A stretch of 64,000 bases of DNA, from the NCBI GenBank assembly GCA_029168955.1, contig JAPDOI010001539.1:103160-167159 (forward strand). The letters are read 5' to 3'. The notes under the pieces are model-generated. The model worked only from the letters and a program-made list of their open reading frames with translations, did not search any database and had not been told where the DNA came from. Both the position numbers and the translations under genes were made by a program. The stretch comes from Aplectana chamaeleonis (Eukaryota > Nematoda > Chromadorea > Rhabditida > Cosmocercidae). Below, piece by piece: positions 32,008 to 43,950 of the stretch (positions are counted from its first letter, which is position 1; each line of letters begins with the position of its first letter).

Positions 32008-35000
32008 CTCTTCTCTTCTCTCTTAATCGGTTGGCTTTCGCCTGACGCGGTCATTCCGCATCTTCACCGAGGTGTGCCGTCCTAGTAGTCAGCCGTGTCC
32101 ATTTTTCACGGTCTTCAGCCACAATTTGAACACATTCCATCCAGCTGTCACTTTTCCATTTCCTGCGAAACGAAACATCGCGCCTGAACTGTCTTTCGAT
32201 GCCGAGTGACTTTAAATCCTCTTTAACCACATCCGTCCAGAACTTTCGCCTACGCCCAGGTGGCCGTTTCCAGACAGGATTTGGAAGCATTTTTAAAGCG
32301 TGTTGTACGAGACGATCCGGCGTTCTTCTTAGTATATGCCCGAGCAGTCGAAGTCGACTTTCCATTGCTGCTTGAGATGGCGTTAGGAGATGCTGGCACC
32401 TCCTCGTGTCAAGCGTTGATGTACTGCGTCGATTTCCTTGTAAAGGTCTTCGTTATGGCATACACGCGGCCAGAAATATCCAAGCAAACGCCTAAAAGCT
32501 TCCTCTCCGTGCAATCCAACCTTTCCATCTGCGTTTTCGGTGCTGCCCACGTCTCCGGATCCGTACATCATGATAGGGCGAATAGCGGATAGGTAGACGC
32601 GCAACTTGACTTCCTTCGCGATGGTGGTAGACCACAAACACTTGGTTAGAGAATTGAATGCAGACGTAGCTTTCGCACATCGTTGTCGAATATCCGCTGC
32701 ATAACTACCATCGTTCTTCAGCAAACAGCCCAAATAACAGAAATCGTCCACCAGTTCGATACGTTGTCCGTCCACACAAACTCCAGTTGAAGGCCTCTGA
32801 GAGACCCACATCTGCTTGCATTTGTCGGGACGAAGACGAAGTCCATAGGCTGCGGCATACTTCGAAACGAGGTTCACAATCCTTTGCAGTTTTGCGTGGT
32901 TTTCAGCGAATAACACAATGTCGTCGGCGTACTCCTGGTCGACAAGGGAGCGTCCTGATGGTGTTAGGATCACATCCGCAGGAAACTGTTCTGCAACTCT
33001 ACGCATGATGTCATCAACGGCGAAGTTGAAAGGAAAAGGTCCTGCAACGGCTCCTTGCCTTACTCCTGTTTTCACCTCGAAAGCTGACGTAAATCCGACA
33101 GGTGTACGAACTGCTGCTGTTGTTCCTTTGTTCATGTCCTCGATTAACCGAACATACTTTTCCGGGACTCCATCTGCTCGCAGAGCATTGAGCAATCGAT
33201 CACGATGAGGAGAGTCGAACGCGGCTTCAAAGTCCAAAAAAGCAAGCTGTAATGGCTTCGAAAACCGCTGCCACGATTCAATTACTCTTCTCACGACGAA
33301 CACTTGGTCGATGGTCGATCTTCCAGGTCGAAAACCGGCTTGCTCATCTCTGGTCGTTCCTTCACGATGTTTGATAAGTCGCTCGAGAATGATACGTTCT
33401 AAAACCTTGTACATGACACGAAGTAGAGAGATTCCTCTGTAGTTCTTAGGATCCGTGACGGATAGCTTCTTGTGAAGAGGTACGATGATCGCATGTCTCC
33501 ACGAATCGGGTATCCTTTCGCTCATCCATATGGCACGGATGGTGTTGGTCATTTCACGAATCCCAGACGGAGGAAGAGCTTTCAGCATTTCAGCAGTGAT
33601 GTTGTCATCTCCACCTGCCTTTCCATTCTTCATTTTCCGGACACAATCCAAAACTTCAGACTCAGTCGGCGGTTCCTCACTGACATCGTAATGTGCTCTC
33701 TGAACATGCGGGATCTCAGGTACTGATGGCGCTGGACGATTCAGTAGTGAACTGAAGTAATCCTTCCATATTGGCAGCGTCGCATCACCAACTGCAACTC
33801 CATTGGTAGTGTTCAAGACAGGAAACATCTCTTCATCTTCCCGCTATACTGTCGCAGCAACGTGTAGGCTTTCTTCGGATTCTTCTCCTCCCAAGCCTTC
33901 TCGAACTCCTTAGCTCTACACGTCCACTCTCGTTCGCGGTCACTTTGAAGCTGCCGACGCAACTTCCTCCTCAGACGCTTCTCCTCCACGAAGTTTCCTG
34001 CAGTTCGGAGAGCACATACTCTGTTGTAGGTAGATGTTGTTTCTTCTAAGACGTAGGCGAACTTCTTCTTAGGCTGTACAACCGGGAGTGCCTCTTTCGA
34101 AGCGTCCTGGATGCACTTGACAAAAGAATCCGCGTCGCAAAGTTTCTTCTTAGTCCGTACTCCGATGTGAATAGAAACGCGTTGTCGGAAATTCCTTCTG
34201 CGCTCTTCATCTCTGAGACTTGTCATGTCAATCCTCTGGAGAGGCTGAGCCCTCGCTTCCCTCTTATGAATCCTCGCAGTGAAGTTCAACAGAACAGGAC
34301 GGTGATCCGAATCGAATGCGACATCCCACACAGCTCTAGATCTTCGAATGTCCGATACTGGAATATTCCTCGTCAGGACATAATCAAGCTGTAGTTTCAA
34401 AGTTGTCATCTTCCGCTTCCGCTGCTCTTCTGGAGATTGCCGGGTTGGTCCCTGCCACGTAAGCTGATGGCAGCGATGATTCCTCTTGAATGTCGATGCA
34501 ATAATCAGACCACTGCGTTCACAAAAGTCGACAAGGCGGTAGCCATTGTCCGATGTTTGCTCCACTGGGTAGAACCATTTACCGAGTACTTTGGATTCCT
34601 GATCAAGTCCCATCTTCGCATTTGCGTCAATCCCCACGACAACAGCATGTTGACAAGGTATCCTGGCCAGCAACGTATTGAGTTCCTCATAAAAAACGCA
34701 TCCTTCGAATTGTCTTCGGCGGTTTCAGTGGGCGCATGAGCACTCACTATCCACAGATTGAATCCTCTGTGATCCCGCAGTCGTACGAATGCATTCCGAC
34801 ACGACGTTGAGCCGAACTCCTTGACCATACCATTGAAATCCTTCCTTACAGCTATTGCACAGCCTCCCACTCTCCTATCGTCAGCGTTACCGCAGTAGAT
34901 GGTGTACTCTCCGACGCTGATGACGGGTCTATCTCTGAGGCGGGTTTCCTGCAAAGCAGCAAACGGTGCATGGAAATAGCTCAGAAGTCTGGATAGCGCA

Positions 35001-35285
35001 GTTTTTGGATATCACTCGACAGCGATCGACAGTTCAGGGTGGCGAAATTGTGGCTTGTGGCCAAAGACTCCATGACTCCTAGGTACGGATCCTAAAGTGT
35101 TATGGACCAGAGGCCTTAGTGTGCCGGACGGCGACACCTTTATGCAATGTGCGGGATACTTTCGCGATATAGTCGTGCACGCTATATCGCTCGAACGTTC
35201 CCTGTGTACACTCAAACGTCTGCTGGGTTCAGTAGAAGCAGGGACACCAACGAGCAGGTACCAACAGACTTGTATACACACCCCC
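32008..35285 (-). mobile_element. RTE-clade LINE, family RTE-A copy 2 (about full length)
   Basis: This 3.28-kb minus-strand copy is flanked by TGCAGATAACAT at 31996-32007 and 35286-35297. It lies in the left arm of a palindromic element. The right arm (36092-36103) carries the same 12 bases only once, giving the empty target site inside the same window. The sense 5' end GGGGGTGTGTATAC is the same as in copy 1. The sense 3' end reads GCCAACCGATTAAGAGAGAA, with a tail different from copy 1. Confidence 0.92.
32051..35072 (-). pseudogene. RTE-A copy 2 endonuclease/reverse transcriptase ORF, frameshifted
   Basis: This is the best preserved RTE-A frame. The start ATG lies at 35072-35070, as in copy 1. 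Endonuclease landmarks are LQETR, GIDANAKMG and the intact SDHRP. Reverse transcriptase landmarks are NYRGISLL, FLDFEAAFDS, GVRQGAVAGPF and QEYADDIVLF. The C-terminus ends in GEDAE at 32051. Lesions are a two-base insertion in a T run near 34690, a one-base deletion near 33827 and a one-base deletion near 32398. A compensating pair also lies around 32570 and 32510, giving GSGDVGSTENADG in place of GSETWAAP. The codons homologous to two of the copy 1 nonsense sites (TGG near 33890, CAA near 32690) are intact. Confidence 0.9.
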
Positions 35286-36449
35286 TGCAGATAACATAAT
35301 CATTAAATTTAGTGAAATTGTTGCAAACGGATTTGGCAGGAGCTCTATGAATTATCAGAGTCAAATCACGCGCCAGGAGGGGTTTTGCTTGGAGCGTATA
35401 TTGAATCAAATGAGAACAAGAATAAGTTCAGCAACAAAAACGTTTCCATACAGTGTGAACCGTGAAAGCGCTGAGGACACAAAGACATAGCGTCAGTAGC
35501 TAAGAAATCGTGTTGAATTTCGTTTTCGTGACTTTTATAGTCCACAGCAATGGAAGTAGGATCTGGTGAGGTTGCGGACTCTTCCTGACATACTGTAGTC
35601 TGATCTTGTCATCACTCACTTTTTCGAAATAACTGAGATGGGTCGGTGAGTTTGTGATTCCATTCTCACATTTTCACCTGTTTTCATTGCCTCCACAGAT
35701 GTATTCATATCGGTGAAAACACAAACTCACCGATCTATCACAGCTATTTCGAAAAACTGAGTGGTACCACTAACAAACTACTGTATGTTAGGACGGGTCC
35801 GCAACCTCATTAGGTCCTACTTCCATTGCTGTAGACTATATCTAATCGGTGAGGGAAGGTCTAGTACCTCACTAAGTGGTTTGTGGGAGCTACACTGAAA
35901 AGACAGAATAACATTCGAAAACCTTATTTCTAGCCCATAAGGGCACATTTCGTTCAGCATTCTTAATTGAGAAGTAGTTTTTTTTGTGTTAATTTGCTCG
36001 CCAGAGGACCTTCTGACGCATGATTTGACTCTGATAACTCATAGAGCGCCCGCCAAATCCATTTGAAACAATTTCACTACATTTAATGATTATGTTATCT
36101 GCATATAGTACCAATAACAGCCAAATCAATTAAACAATTTCACCTCATTTAAAAAATTAGTTTGATAGCCAAATCTAATGAAACAATTTCACGACATTTT
36201 GGAGCAATGCCAAATCCTTGACCTTTTCTGCGGAGCCCAACTTTCAGATGCTCATTTCATTTTAACTTTTTTTTTTTCAAGTGAATAGAGAATGTGATTC
36301 TCAATACCTTTGCCATACTTGCAATATAATATCTGCGAAACTGCACAGATGACCTATAAGGTGACCGAAACTGCACAGATGATCTATAATTACGCGAAAA
36401 CAAGGCATTTTGTGGCTATTTATCGGCTGTTGCTCGGTCAAAACTCTCA

Positions 36450-36665
36450 GAGCACTCACCCGTATGGTAGTACGTCAACACAATAAGGGTTGCATCTTGG
36501 GACAGACAACGGGTTCAACCCCTCGCTGTCAGCAGCAGCTGCTGCGAACAACTAACTGCAGCAGCTGCTGACAAGGGGAGGTTGGATTCGGGCTCTGCCC
36601 TGGGATGCTACCCCTATTGTGCCAAAGAACTACCCTACGAGTGCGTTAGCAGGGTCTGGTCATCA
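36450..36665. repeat. foldback hairpin with CAGCAGCTGCTG stem
   Basis: An inverted repeat around 36550. The inner stem is TGTCAGCAGCAGCTGCTG against CAGCAGCTGCTGACA. The outer arms run CACAATAAGGGTTGCATC against the reverse of GATGCTACCCCTATTGTG. The outer arm core TAGTACGTCAACACAATA matches the TIR of the element at 51976 (TTAGTACGTCGGCACAATA), so both may belong to one family. Ends and target duplication are unclear. Confidence 0.65.
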
Positions 36666-36898
36666 CAAAAGTGAAAATAAGGAAGATTTTGCAGAAAAAC
36701 GCACAAAAACAAGTCAGAACGGCTAATTGGTGGGTGTACTCACACCCCCAACGAGCAAAATTTCTATAAATGCCTGTTTTCCGTCTTCTATTTTGCCGCT
36801 AAAAAAGTTAGTAGTCTCTCGGTGTCCCGCAACTACTTTAAATGCAGAATGAAAGACGACAAAACAAGCAATTGTAGAAATCTAGTTAAAGCCACACT

Positions 36899-37360
36899 CC
36901 AAGCTCAGAATCCGTTTTTCGTTTATCTATTTTGGCGAAAATTTTACGCTGATCACAATGGTGTCTCCAAAATCGCTCAGAACTCACTACGAACGGTGTT
37001 ATGGCCCCGCAAAAATCTCGATTTTGAACGGCTAGAAATTCGCGGACGAGTTGTCTCGAGCCTGTATTTTCTAGTTATTCGCAGCCATCGTTCTGAGGCA
37101 GGCCACAATATAAAGCCAGACCAAAAACAAATCGAAGAACATAGGTTTTGAATGAAATCATTCGCGCGTCTCTTCCCTAATGAGGTCGGAAACCTGGCAG
37201 TGGGCGTTACCCATTTTTTCTTTAAAGGGGGCGTGGCCGACTTTTTCCTGGCTTTTTCTCGCTTATTTGAGCGAATTGAGATTTCGCGCTTGGCAGGGTT
37301 GCTATAGGCGGCGACCGGACCATAATATCAAAAATTACCTCTGAGGCTGGACTGTGCCTT
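36899..37360. mobile_element. MITE-2 copy e
   Basis: A 462-bp element with ends AAGCCACACTCCAAGCTCAG and, inverted, AAGGCACAGTCCAGCCTCAG, flanked by TA (36897-36898 and 37361-37362). The right-hand TA is also the left TA of MITE-1 copy d. The interior (TGATCACAATGGTGTCTCC) is a diverged version of the MITE-1 core, so the two families are related. Confidence 0.82.
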
Positions 37361-37362
37361 TA

Positions 37363-37849
37363 AAGGCAGTGTACACGATAAAATCCATGTCTGACTATTT
37401 GTTGGGGATCGGCAGCTTCGGGGCTTAGCGCAGCCCTAAAGTTGAAAAAACTAAGAAAACTGAGCTCGGAACGGTCCCCTACGGCCTCAAAGTTGGACAC
37501 CCGTCAGCTCGTCACACCCCAGATGCACTTTCCACGCCCACCGACGTAAACAAATGAATGCTCGAGGTGGTGAGATGAGCGATGGTTTCCGATCAATATC
37601 CTGTTCTTCTGTTTATACCCTACTTCTCTCTTTACTCAGGTTGGCTCGCATACATCGGCTGCAAAAGACGGAAGTTACAAGCCTCAAACAACTCGTCCAC
37701 CATGTTTCCTTAGCTCAATCTTTGAGGGATCTTAACTCCGTTCCCAGAAGGTCCTGTACGATTCCAAAAACGTCATTGGAATCAGCATGGGACCGTCTTC
37801 AAGATAGGCAGAAAAGCAGAAAAACGATTCCTATCGTGAACACTGCCTT
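37363..37849. mobile_element. MITE-1 copy d, abutting MITE-2 copy e
   Basis: A 487-bp element in reverse orientation relative to copies a and b, flanked by TA (37361-37362 and 37850-37851). The ends are AAGGCAGTGTACACGATA and, inverted, AAGGCAGTGTTCACGATAG. It begins at the TA that closes the previous MITE, so one element was used as target by the other. Confidence 0.88.
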
Positions 37850-38062
37850 TAACTGGGGGCGGGCTGAGACCCAGCAATAGCTTATTTTTGAGCTTTTTTT
37901 TTCTCCGACTTTCCACTTATTTTCGCTTTTGTAATGACCAGGCCTACCTTCTCACAAAGAACCACAATAAACATTTTTATCGCGAACCCTGCCCTCAACA
38001 GCATACGCACCATTGAACACAAATAGCACCTCGTAAATGACTAGATAAGCTGCGCTGTTCCA
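37850..38062. other. no gene; degenerate MITE-1 right end at 37973-37996
   Basis: TTTATCGCGAACCCTGCCCTCAA at 37977-37999 resembles the MITE-1 right terminus (ATCGTGAACACTGCCTTTA) with several changes; the matching left end is not seen. The rest is unrecognised. Confidence 0.4.
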
Positions 38063-38200
38063 CAGATCCGAATTTCGCTGATTTTTTCTGATTTTTTTTC
38101 TGTTTTTTGCAGACTTCTCAGAAAACAGAAATCAGAAAACAGAAGGGTCAAAACGGCCAGAAAACAGAAATCAGAAAACAGAAATTTCCGCACACCCCTG
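38063..38200 (-). mobile_element. hAT-like element, right end
   Basis: It ends with TTTCCGCACACCCCTG at 38200, the inverse of the CAGGGGTGTGCG left end at 18383. It contains the same CAGAAAACAGAAATCAG repeats and a GGTCAAAACGGCCAG core. The left boundary is degenerate; possible flanking octamers do not match. Confidence 0.55.
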
Positions 38201-39303
38201 GTGAAGAATACAAAACTGATGTTCCTTTGTCGAAAATTCTGGGGTTTACTGCAGGTTACTGAGGGTATACTGCAAATTATGGGGCAAAACCCACTTCAAA
38301 ATTCCGAAAATCAATGAATGAACGTCAAAATCGCTATCACCATCTAGAATAACCCCCGCAGAGAACTTTTGGGTCAAAGCATTTAGGCTGAAATCGGAGA
38401 CGTAGAGGAATATATTTCCTCTATTTCTCATCAAACAACATTATCCCACAAATTTTTGAAATGAAAAGCTTTAGATATGGCAGAAATAACATCAGGAACT
38501 AAAAATCGTAGAACATTGTCAATGATTCTCAAGCTGTAAATAGTTTTCCACGCTCTCTCTTCCCTGCCAGCGCTCTAGCTTTTCGGCCCATACGTCCCAC
38601 ACCCAAGTCAAATCTTAGACTTTGACCAGACAACTGTTCACACACCGTATTCTACAGTAATCTGTTGAAAATCAGTGAGCGGACCTCAAATTCGTGCTAG
38701 AACCCCAAATAATTACCCAGAGAAATAAGTTGAGCCACATCTATTGTGGAACTCCAGAAAACGTCAAAAGTCGCAATCTTCCTTCAAAACTTTCTCCCTA
38801 GCTATGAACGAAGCATTGAACGAATCATGACAAGGACTTCAGAAAACAAGCGAATGAATCTCAGATCAGTGATTAGCACCCCCAAATAACCCTCCCCGCT
38901 GTTTAAAGTTTAGGTCAGATTTGGAACACACAGGATTGAGAGGATGCATTCCTTCTTAGGCCAAAGTCATACTTTCTGAGACTCACGATAGCGACAGTGC
39001 ACTTCAGATAAATTGATTTTCGTTCGATATTTGTAAGAAATATATCGTTGTTTGGCTCGCCACCAAAAGTATGATCCCGGCCATTGAGACCTACAAGCTA
39101 GCGATAGGAGAAGAAGAAAATCGAAAAAATTGTTCTACGACTAATTCCCAGTATATTGGTCTACGCAGCAGCTTGAAGGATTCTCTTAGTACCAGAGAAC
39201 TTTTTTTTCTTAAAAAGAATGTCACATTGGTGATGCCAGTGTCGAGCGGCCCAAGGTGGCAGCCAGCGCATGACCCATCCGTGGATCATACGATTGAATG
39301 GGT
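38201..39303. other. no gene recognised
   Basis: Ordinary mixed-composition DNA with only short frames. Direct GGTTTACTGCAGGTTACTG-like words near 38250 are the only local repetition I noticed. Confidence 0.4.
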
Positions 39304-39305
39304 TA

Positions 39306-39784
39306 AAGGCACAGTCCAACCTCAGAGTCGTTTTTCTGTCTTCCTGCCTTTCTTGAAAACGGTCCCACGCTGATTCCAATGATGTCTCTGAAATCGTACA
39401 AGACCCACTAGAAACGAAGTTATGACCCTTCGAAGATTGAGCTACGGAAGCATGGTGGACGAGTTTTACGAGGCTTGTAACTTCAGTCATTTGCAACCGA
39501 TGCATGCGAGCCTACATGAATAAAGAGAAGTAATGAGAATGAAGGGAAGAACGGTGTCATTCATCGGGAATCGTCGCTCATCTTGCCACTGTTGAGCTCG
39601 AAAGATCGTAAAAGGGGTGTGCCAAAGTGGCTTCCGGATGTGGGTGCCCCAGGGTGGCTTTCTCCTATATTTCGCTTATTTGGAGGAATAGAGAGCTCGC
39701 ACTCGGCAGGTGTCGTAAGGGGTGGGTCTACTTCGCAACCAACTGGAAATCTCAGATTTCGACCCTGAGCTTGAACTGTACCTT
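39306..39784. mobile_element. MITE-2 copy f
   Basis: A 479-bp element flanked by TA (39304-39305 and 39785-39786). The ends are AAGGCACAGTCCAACCTCAG and, inverted, AAGGTACAGTTCAAGCTCAG. The interior TCTTGAAAACGGTCCCACGC and GATTCCAATGATGTCTCTG is shared with MITE-1 copies a, b and d. The right third contains GTGCCCCAGGGTGGC, not seen in those copies. Confidence 0.85.
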
Positions 39785-39786
39785 TA

Positions 39787-41478
39787 AGGTGCTGAACACT
39801 ACAAAAGAAGTCTGATTTGTCTTTTGGGAGATCACGGTAGTTTGCGGTATTTGCACCCTAGTAAGTAGAACATTTAGTTTTTTCTGGAGCTTCGCCAAGA
39901 GGTTTTCCTTGAGGTGATAAACAAGAATTCAATATTTTTTCTTTTTTTTTTTTGGAAAATTGCAGTACATTCCTGAGACTATTGCCATTCGGCCAACATA
40001 AGCTGCCGTACTTTTTCAAACACAAGGGGCAGATAATGAATTCGTGATCCCCACCCTTAGGAACCTATCTAGGCAAAGTTACAATCAAAGAGGGAACTTT
40101 GAACGAGTTACCGTGCACCCATCATAACCGTCCCTAAAACTGAAAACATGCCTCATTGTTATTATGTTCAGCTTGGCAGCAACCCCCCCCCCCGCCTCCC
40201 CCAGACAAGTTTTGATTAGGAAAATCGACATCAGGAATACGGAAGGAGCAGTGTCGAGAGTATGCAAGAAACATAGTGTAGGATAGTGCTGGAAATAAGA
40301 GGAGAAAATCTACATTATTTTCTGACTTCTATAGCCCACTACTTCGTTAGAACTTGACTAAGTCGTCGAGATCAGTGCTTTTCGTTTTTGTTGCCAGTGG
40401 TATAAATTCCGATTTATGTGCGTTTGTTGGCCTCGCGAAGGAGTATCTTGGCGGTGATTCGCGCAGGTGCTGGTCCCTGCAACGAAGGTCGTTAGTCAAA
40501 AGCATTCACTAATTATAGCCGCTCAGATTAACAAGAATCGGTTTTGAAAGGTTTCCGAATTTAGAATGGAAGGAACTTATGAAGAAAGTAAAGGAAGACT
40601 GTATTAACAAACGAGTGAAATCACGGAGATCAAATGCAGGGCAAGAAAAAGCAGCGGAGGAGGAAAAAAAGCAGCGGCGTGGCAGCGGAGGCACTGTCAC
40701 CATCGCGTTATCGATTTATAGAAGCTAGGGCTCAATTAATCCGCTTTGTTGTTCGTAACAAGTGCGTTCTAAAGTTTGGGGAATAGTTGTTCAATATGCT
40801 GCTTGTAAGTGATGCGTAAATCGGGCCGATTAAATGTCCAGCGTAATTTGTTCGCTGTTTTTTCGCAGATTCCAATGTAGTTGGGAATATGTGCGTTCCT
40901 AAAACCTATTGCTGATTACTTGTTCGTGCCCGTATCCGCGGCACTTTTTCAGACTTCGTCGTTAGTTAATTGTCCGTGCGCCGCTGCAACCACCAACAAC
41001 TAACGTTTGAATTAAATATTTGAACCAAACATTGTTCGCGCAAAGATATGTTGTTCTATAATTGCTCGCTGTGTTTCATGTCGTTTTGTCGTTCTGACGC
41101 CAGCAATTCAATCCGACGCAAAACCTGCAGGTTATTCATACGCATCTGACGTTGCGGCTACTCTAGAAGCGCTTTCTTTTCAAGCCCTGTAGACTGCATA
41201 CCAATGGAAAACGTTATTGCTCTACAGTTGTTGCACCTAAATTTGTCTCAAGAATAATTTTGTCGAGGGCTGTCAGCTTCTTCAGCATCTGCAGGCATCA
41301 GCTTCTGCAACAGAATTTCTCCGACTCTTCTCTGGAGTGTAGCAAAGCGGTGACGCCTCTCTTTGCAATGCTCTACATATTTGTTCGCCGAATCATATTT
41401 AATATTTGGCTGAGAAACTTATGAGCAAGCAAAGAACTGCAATCCTTCTGAGTTTTATGAAAATTTATGAATCAGAGC
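39787..41478. other. no gene recognised; TTGTTCG-rich stretch
   Basis: A C run lies at 40187-40197. From 40740 to 41400 the hexamer TTGTTC or GTTCG recurs many times (TTGTTCGCTG, TTGTTCGTG, TTGTTCGCGC) without a fixed period. CTGCTTGTAAGTGATG near 40800 and TTTTTTCGCAG near 40868 look like a splice donor and acceptor, but no exon with coding character accompanies them. Confidence 0.35.
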
Positions 41479-41647
41479 TAGCAGGTTGTTCAATAAGTTT
41501 TGTCGTTCGATAAGAGAGAGCGTTGCTACAAGCCCAATTTTTTTTGTTTTGTTGGTGCACTCTTCATATAAACGTATGTAAAGTTTCATTTCAATCTGTC
41601 AATTCATTCTTTGTTTACAAGCCATTTAGTGTCGCCGTGTCACAGCA

Positions 41648-42045
41648 ATGGAAAAAATTGAATATCGTGCAGTGATGAAATTCTTATTTTTGGAAGGTGT
41701 AGCACTAAAAGAAATTCACGAACGAGCGTTAAAAGTGTATAATGATTGTTCACCTACAATTAGGACAGTAGAAAGATGGGTTGCTGAATTTAAAGGTGGT
41801 CGTACAAGCCTTGAAGACGATCCACGTGAAGGACGTCCAAAAAGCGCAACAACACCAGAAATCATAGCCAAAATACAGGATATGGTTTTGGAAGATCGCC
41901 GATTCACTGAGAGAGACTTAGTAGAGACTTTACACATCTTTTCAGGCAGTGCGAACCATATTTTAAGGGAAATTTTGGGTTTTAGAAAGCTGTGTGCACA
42001 ATGGGTGCCGCATTCGCTAACAATGGAACAAAAACACAATCGAAT
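41648..42045 (+). pseudogene. mariner transposase, N-terminal half
   Basis: The frame starts at the ATG at 41648 and reads MEKIEYRAVMKFLF, then ERALKVYNDCSPTIRTVERW (first helix-turn-helix region), SLEDDPREGRPKSATT, and RFTERDLVETLHI with ILREILGFRKL (second DNA-binding region). It ends with the linker WVPHSLTMEQKHNRI just before the LINE. All of this half is open. The layout is that of irritans-type mariner transposases, which bind the terminal repeats with this domain. The catalytic half lies 8.3 kb away at 50361. Confidence 0.9.
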
Positions 42046-42144
42046 TTATTTATTTATTTATTTATTGTTACGCTACATAACGTAGACGTGATAAACATTA
42101 AAGCATATACCCATACAAGCACCAGAATAAGCAAAGTGGTGGAG

Positions 42145-43929
42145 TTACCACGTGAGCACAATGCTCGAGGCTTTTCGTTTGAATGATAGGAAAGAGTAGG
42201 GCACGGGAAGAATGTCCAGATTCAAAGAAGCAAAAGCAGAACCAGCTCTACAGGTGAAGCTGTTTAATCTGTGATTAGTTTTTGGAACTTCATAAGAGAT
42301 TTTTTCCGAGTTACCGTGTTCTGGAAGCAATGAATCTATAGAACTTCAATTTGTCTGTTTTCATCATCCCACTCAAAATCTTAAAGACCACGCATACAGC
42401 GTTTCGTTTACGCCGAGATTCGAGAAAGTGTAGGGACAATTCTTGATTCCTCCTTATGGGACCAGGCACTCCAGCATAAGAGAAACCATTTCGTCTCAAA
42501 TAAACTTTGCGAGTAAAGTTATTTTATACTCTTTCTAAAAGTCGGATATCTTTCATTTTATGAGGGCAGAATACTGCAGTTTTTCATTCCATTATAGGTC
42601 TAACATAAACTTTATTCGCACGCGACAACACGTTTTCATCACAGGTCGATAAGCCTCTGAAAATATGGAAGGTGCGTAATAGAGCTTTGCTGTGGATAGC
42701 CTCATAATGAGGTGAGAAATCAAGTTCCTCGTTATACCGGAAACCTAAATCCTTCACTTCCGCAACAGTAGAAAGTGCATGCCCATCAAGAATGTAGTTG
42801 GCTGGTAGACTGGAATTGCCCACTCTCATGTGAAGTGTTTTATCGGGAGATAGTGGCAAACTCCAAGCTACAGACCATTCCTGTATTCTGTAAAGTGCAG
42901 CCTGCATTCTCTGCACGTCCCCAGATGACTCAACCACATTTAAAATTTGTACATGGTCAGCAAACTGCTTACAAGTGACACCAGTGCATTCCATTAGCCT
43001 GGGAAGTTCGGCTGTGAAAACGGTGAATAAAATGGGTGACAAAACACCAACTTGAGGGACTCCGCTCTTGACCAACCGGCTGGAGGAAAAGCTGGACCCA
43101 ACTTTAACCTGGAAACTACGACCTCTAAGGTAATTCTCTATCCACCCACACACTGCCGGATGAAACCTCAACTTCTCCAGCTTCTAAAAAGCATAGCATG
43201 ATTTACCCTATCGAAGGCCTTTGAAAATTCAAAATAGATGATATCACAAGCGTTCTTTTTCTACACGTAATCGCTTCCATCATTGATACACTCAAGCAAA
43301 TTAGTCTCAACCGACTTCCCTGCCACAAAACCATTTCTTACAAAAATTGTCGGTATGAAATCTGGAGTTACTGATGTAGACATAGGCAACTTTCGAAGAT
43401 CGTCAAATATAACGTCACCTTCAAGGAACGGAAAACCATCCATTGGAAACTCAACTTTTGGGCAAAAAGATGGAAGAGAATCCCTGATCCCTCATAAACC
43501 TCGCAGAACTTGTCAGCTAACAGTTCAGCTTTGTCCGAGTCCGTAATTGCCAGACCATCATCCTTCTTTAGGTAGGGGATCTTGCATGATTTTCCAAGTT
43601 TCTTATTCAAAAATCTGTAGAAACCTTGCGGACTACTGTTGATGGCTTTTTTCTCTAAATTTCTGTTATATTTGGAAAGGCACCGCTCGAAGCGCGAAGA
43701 AAAGTTGCGAAATTTACACCAGCCCAGATGAGTCTGCGAATTCGACGCTAATTTGAAGAGACAACTTCTGTGCTCTAACATATTTTGGAGATAAGTGGGA
43801 AGCACTAAACGTGTTGCACATACTCGTTTTAGGGGCACAAAAAGGTCTATAACGTGGTTTAAAATCACCAAAAACAACTCATATTTTTCATTGAAGGAAC
43901 CCACTTGTTCAAGAGAACCTCTCCAATTA
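42145..43929 (-). pseudogene. CR1-like copy A reverse transcriptase, broken
   Basis: Sense landmarks are FNEKYELFLVILNHVIDLF, SSPQGFYRFLNKKLG and DSDKAELLADKFCEVYEG. Motif A follows as DIIYFEFSKAFDRV near 43220, motif B SGVPQVGVLSPILF near 43070 and motif C CKQFADHVQIL near 42965. The C-terminal blocks are LPLSPDKT, VKDLGFRYNEELDFS and ESRRKRNAVCVVFKI. Two catalytic positions differ from the family norm: the motif A Asp is Glu (FEFSKAFD) and motif C is FADH instead of FADD. Motif B has PQVG for PQGG. Several frameshifts separate the blocks. CR1-like copy B (54857-56500) shares the same order. Confidence 0.85.
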
Positions 43930-43950
43930 CTCAGAGGGTCGCGGGGTCGT

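Larger units (their letters stand above)
31852..36247. repeat. large palindromic element split by RTE-A copy 2
   Basis: Without the LINE and one target copy it is about 1.1 kb and folds on itself around 35688. The left arm is 31852-32007 plus 35298-35655; the right arm is 35720-36247. Outer landmarks are CTGAAAGTTGGGCTCCGCAG against CTGCGGAGCCCAACTTTCAG. Inner landmarks are ACAGCAATGGAAGTAGGA against TCCTACTTCCATTGCTGT and TCGGTGAGTTTGTG against CACAAACTCACCGA. The middle of the arms (35400-35520 against 35850-35990) is poorly conserved. No ORF was recognised. Confidence 0.8.

Noticed and set aside
40800..40880. Possible intron (GTAAGT donor, TTTTTTCGCAG acceptor)
   Set aside because: No open exon with coding character lies on either side; single splice-like words are common by chance.
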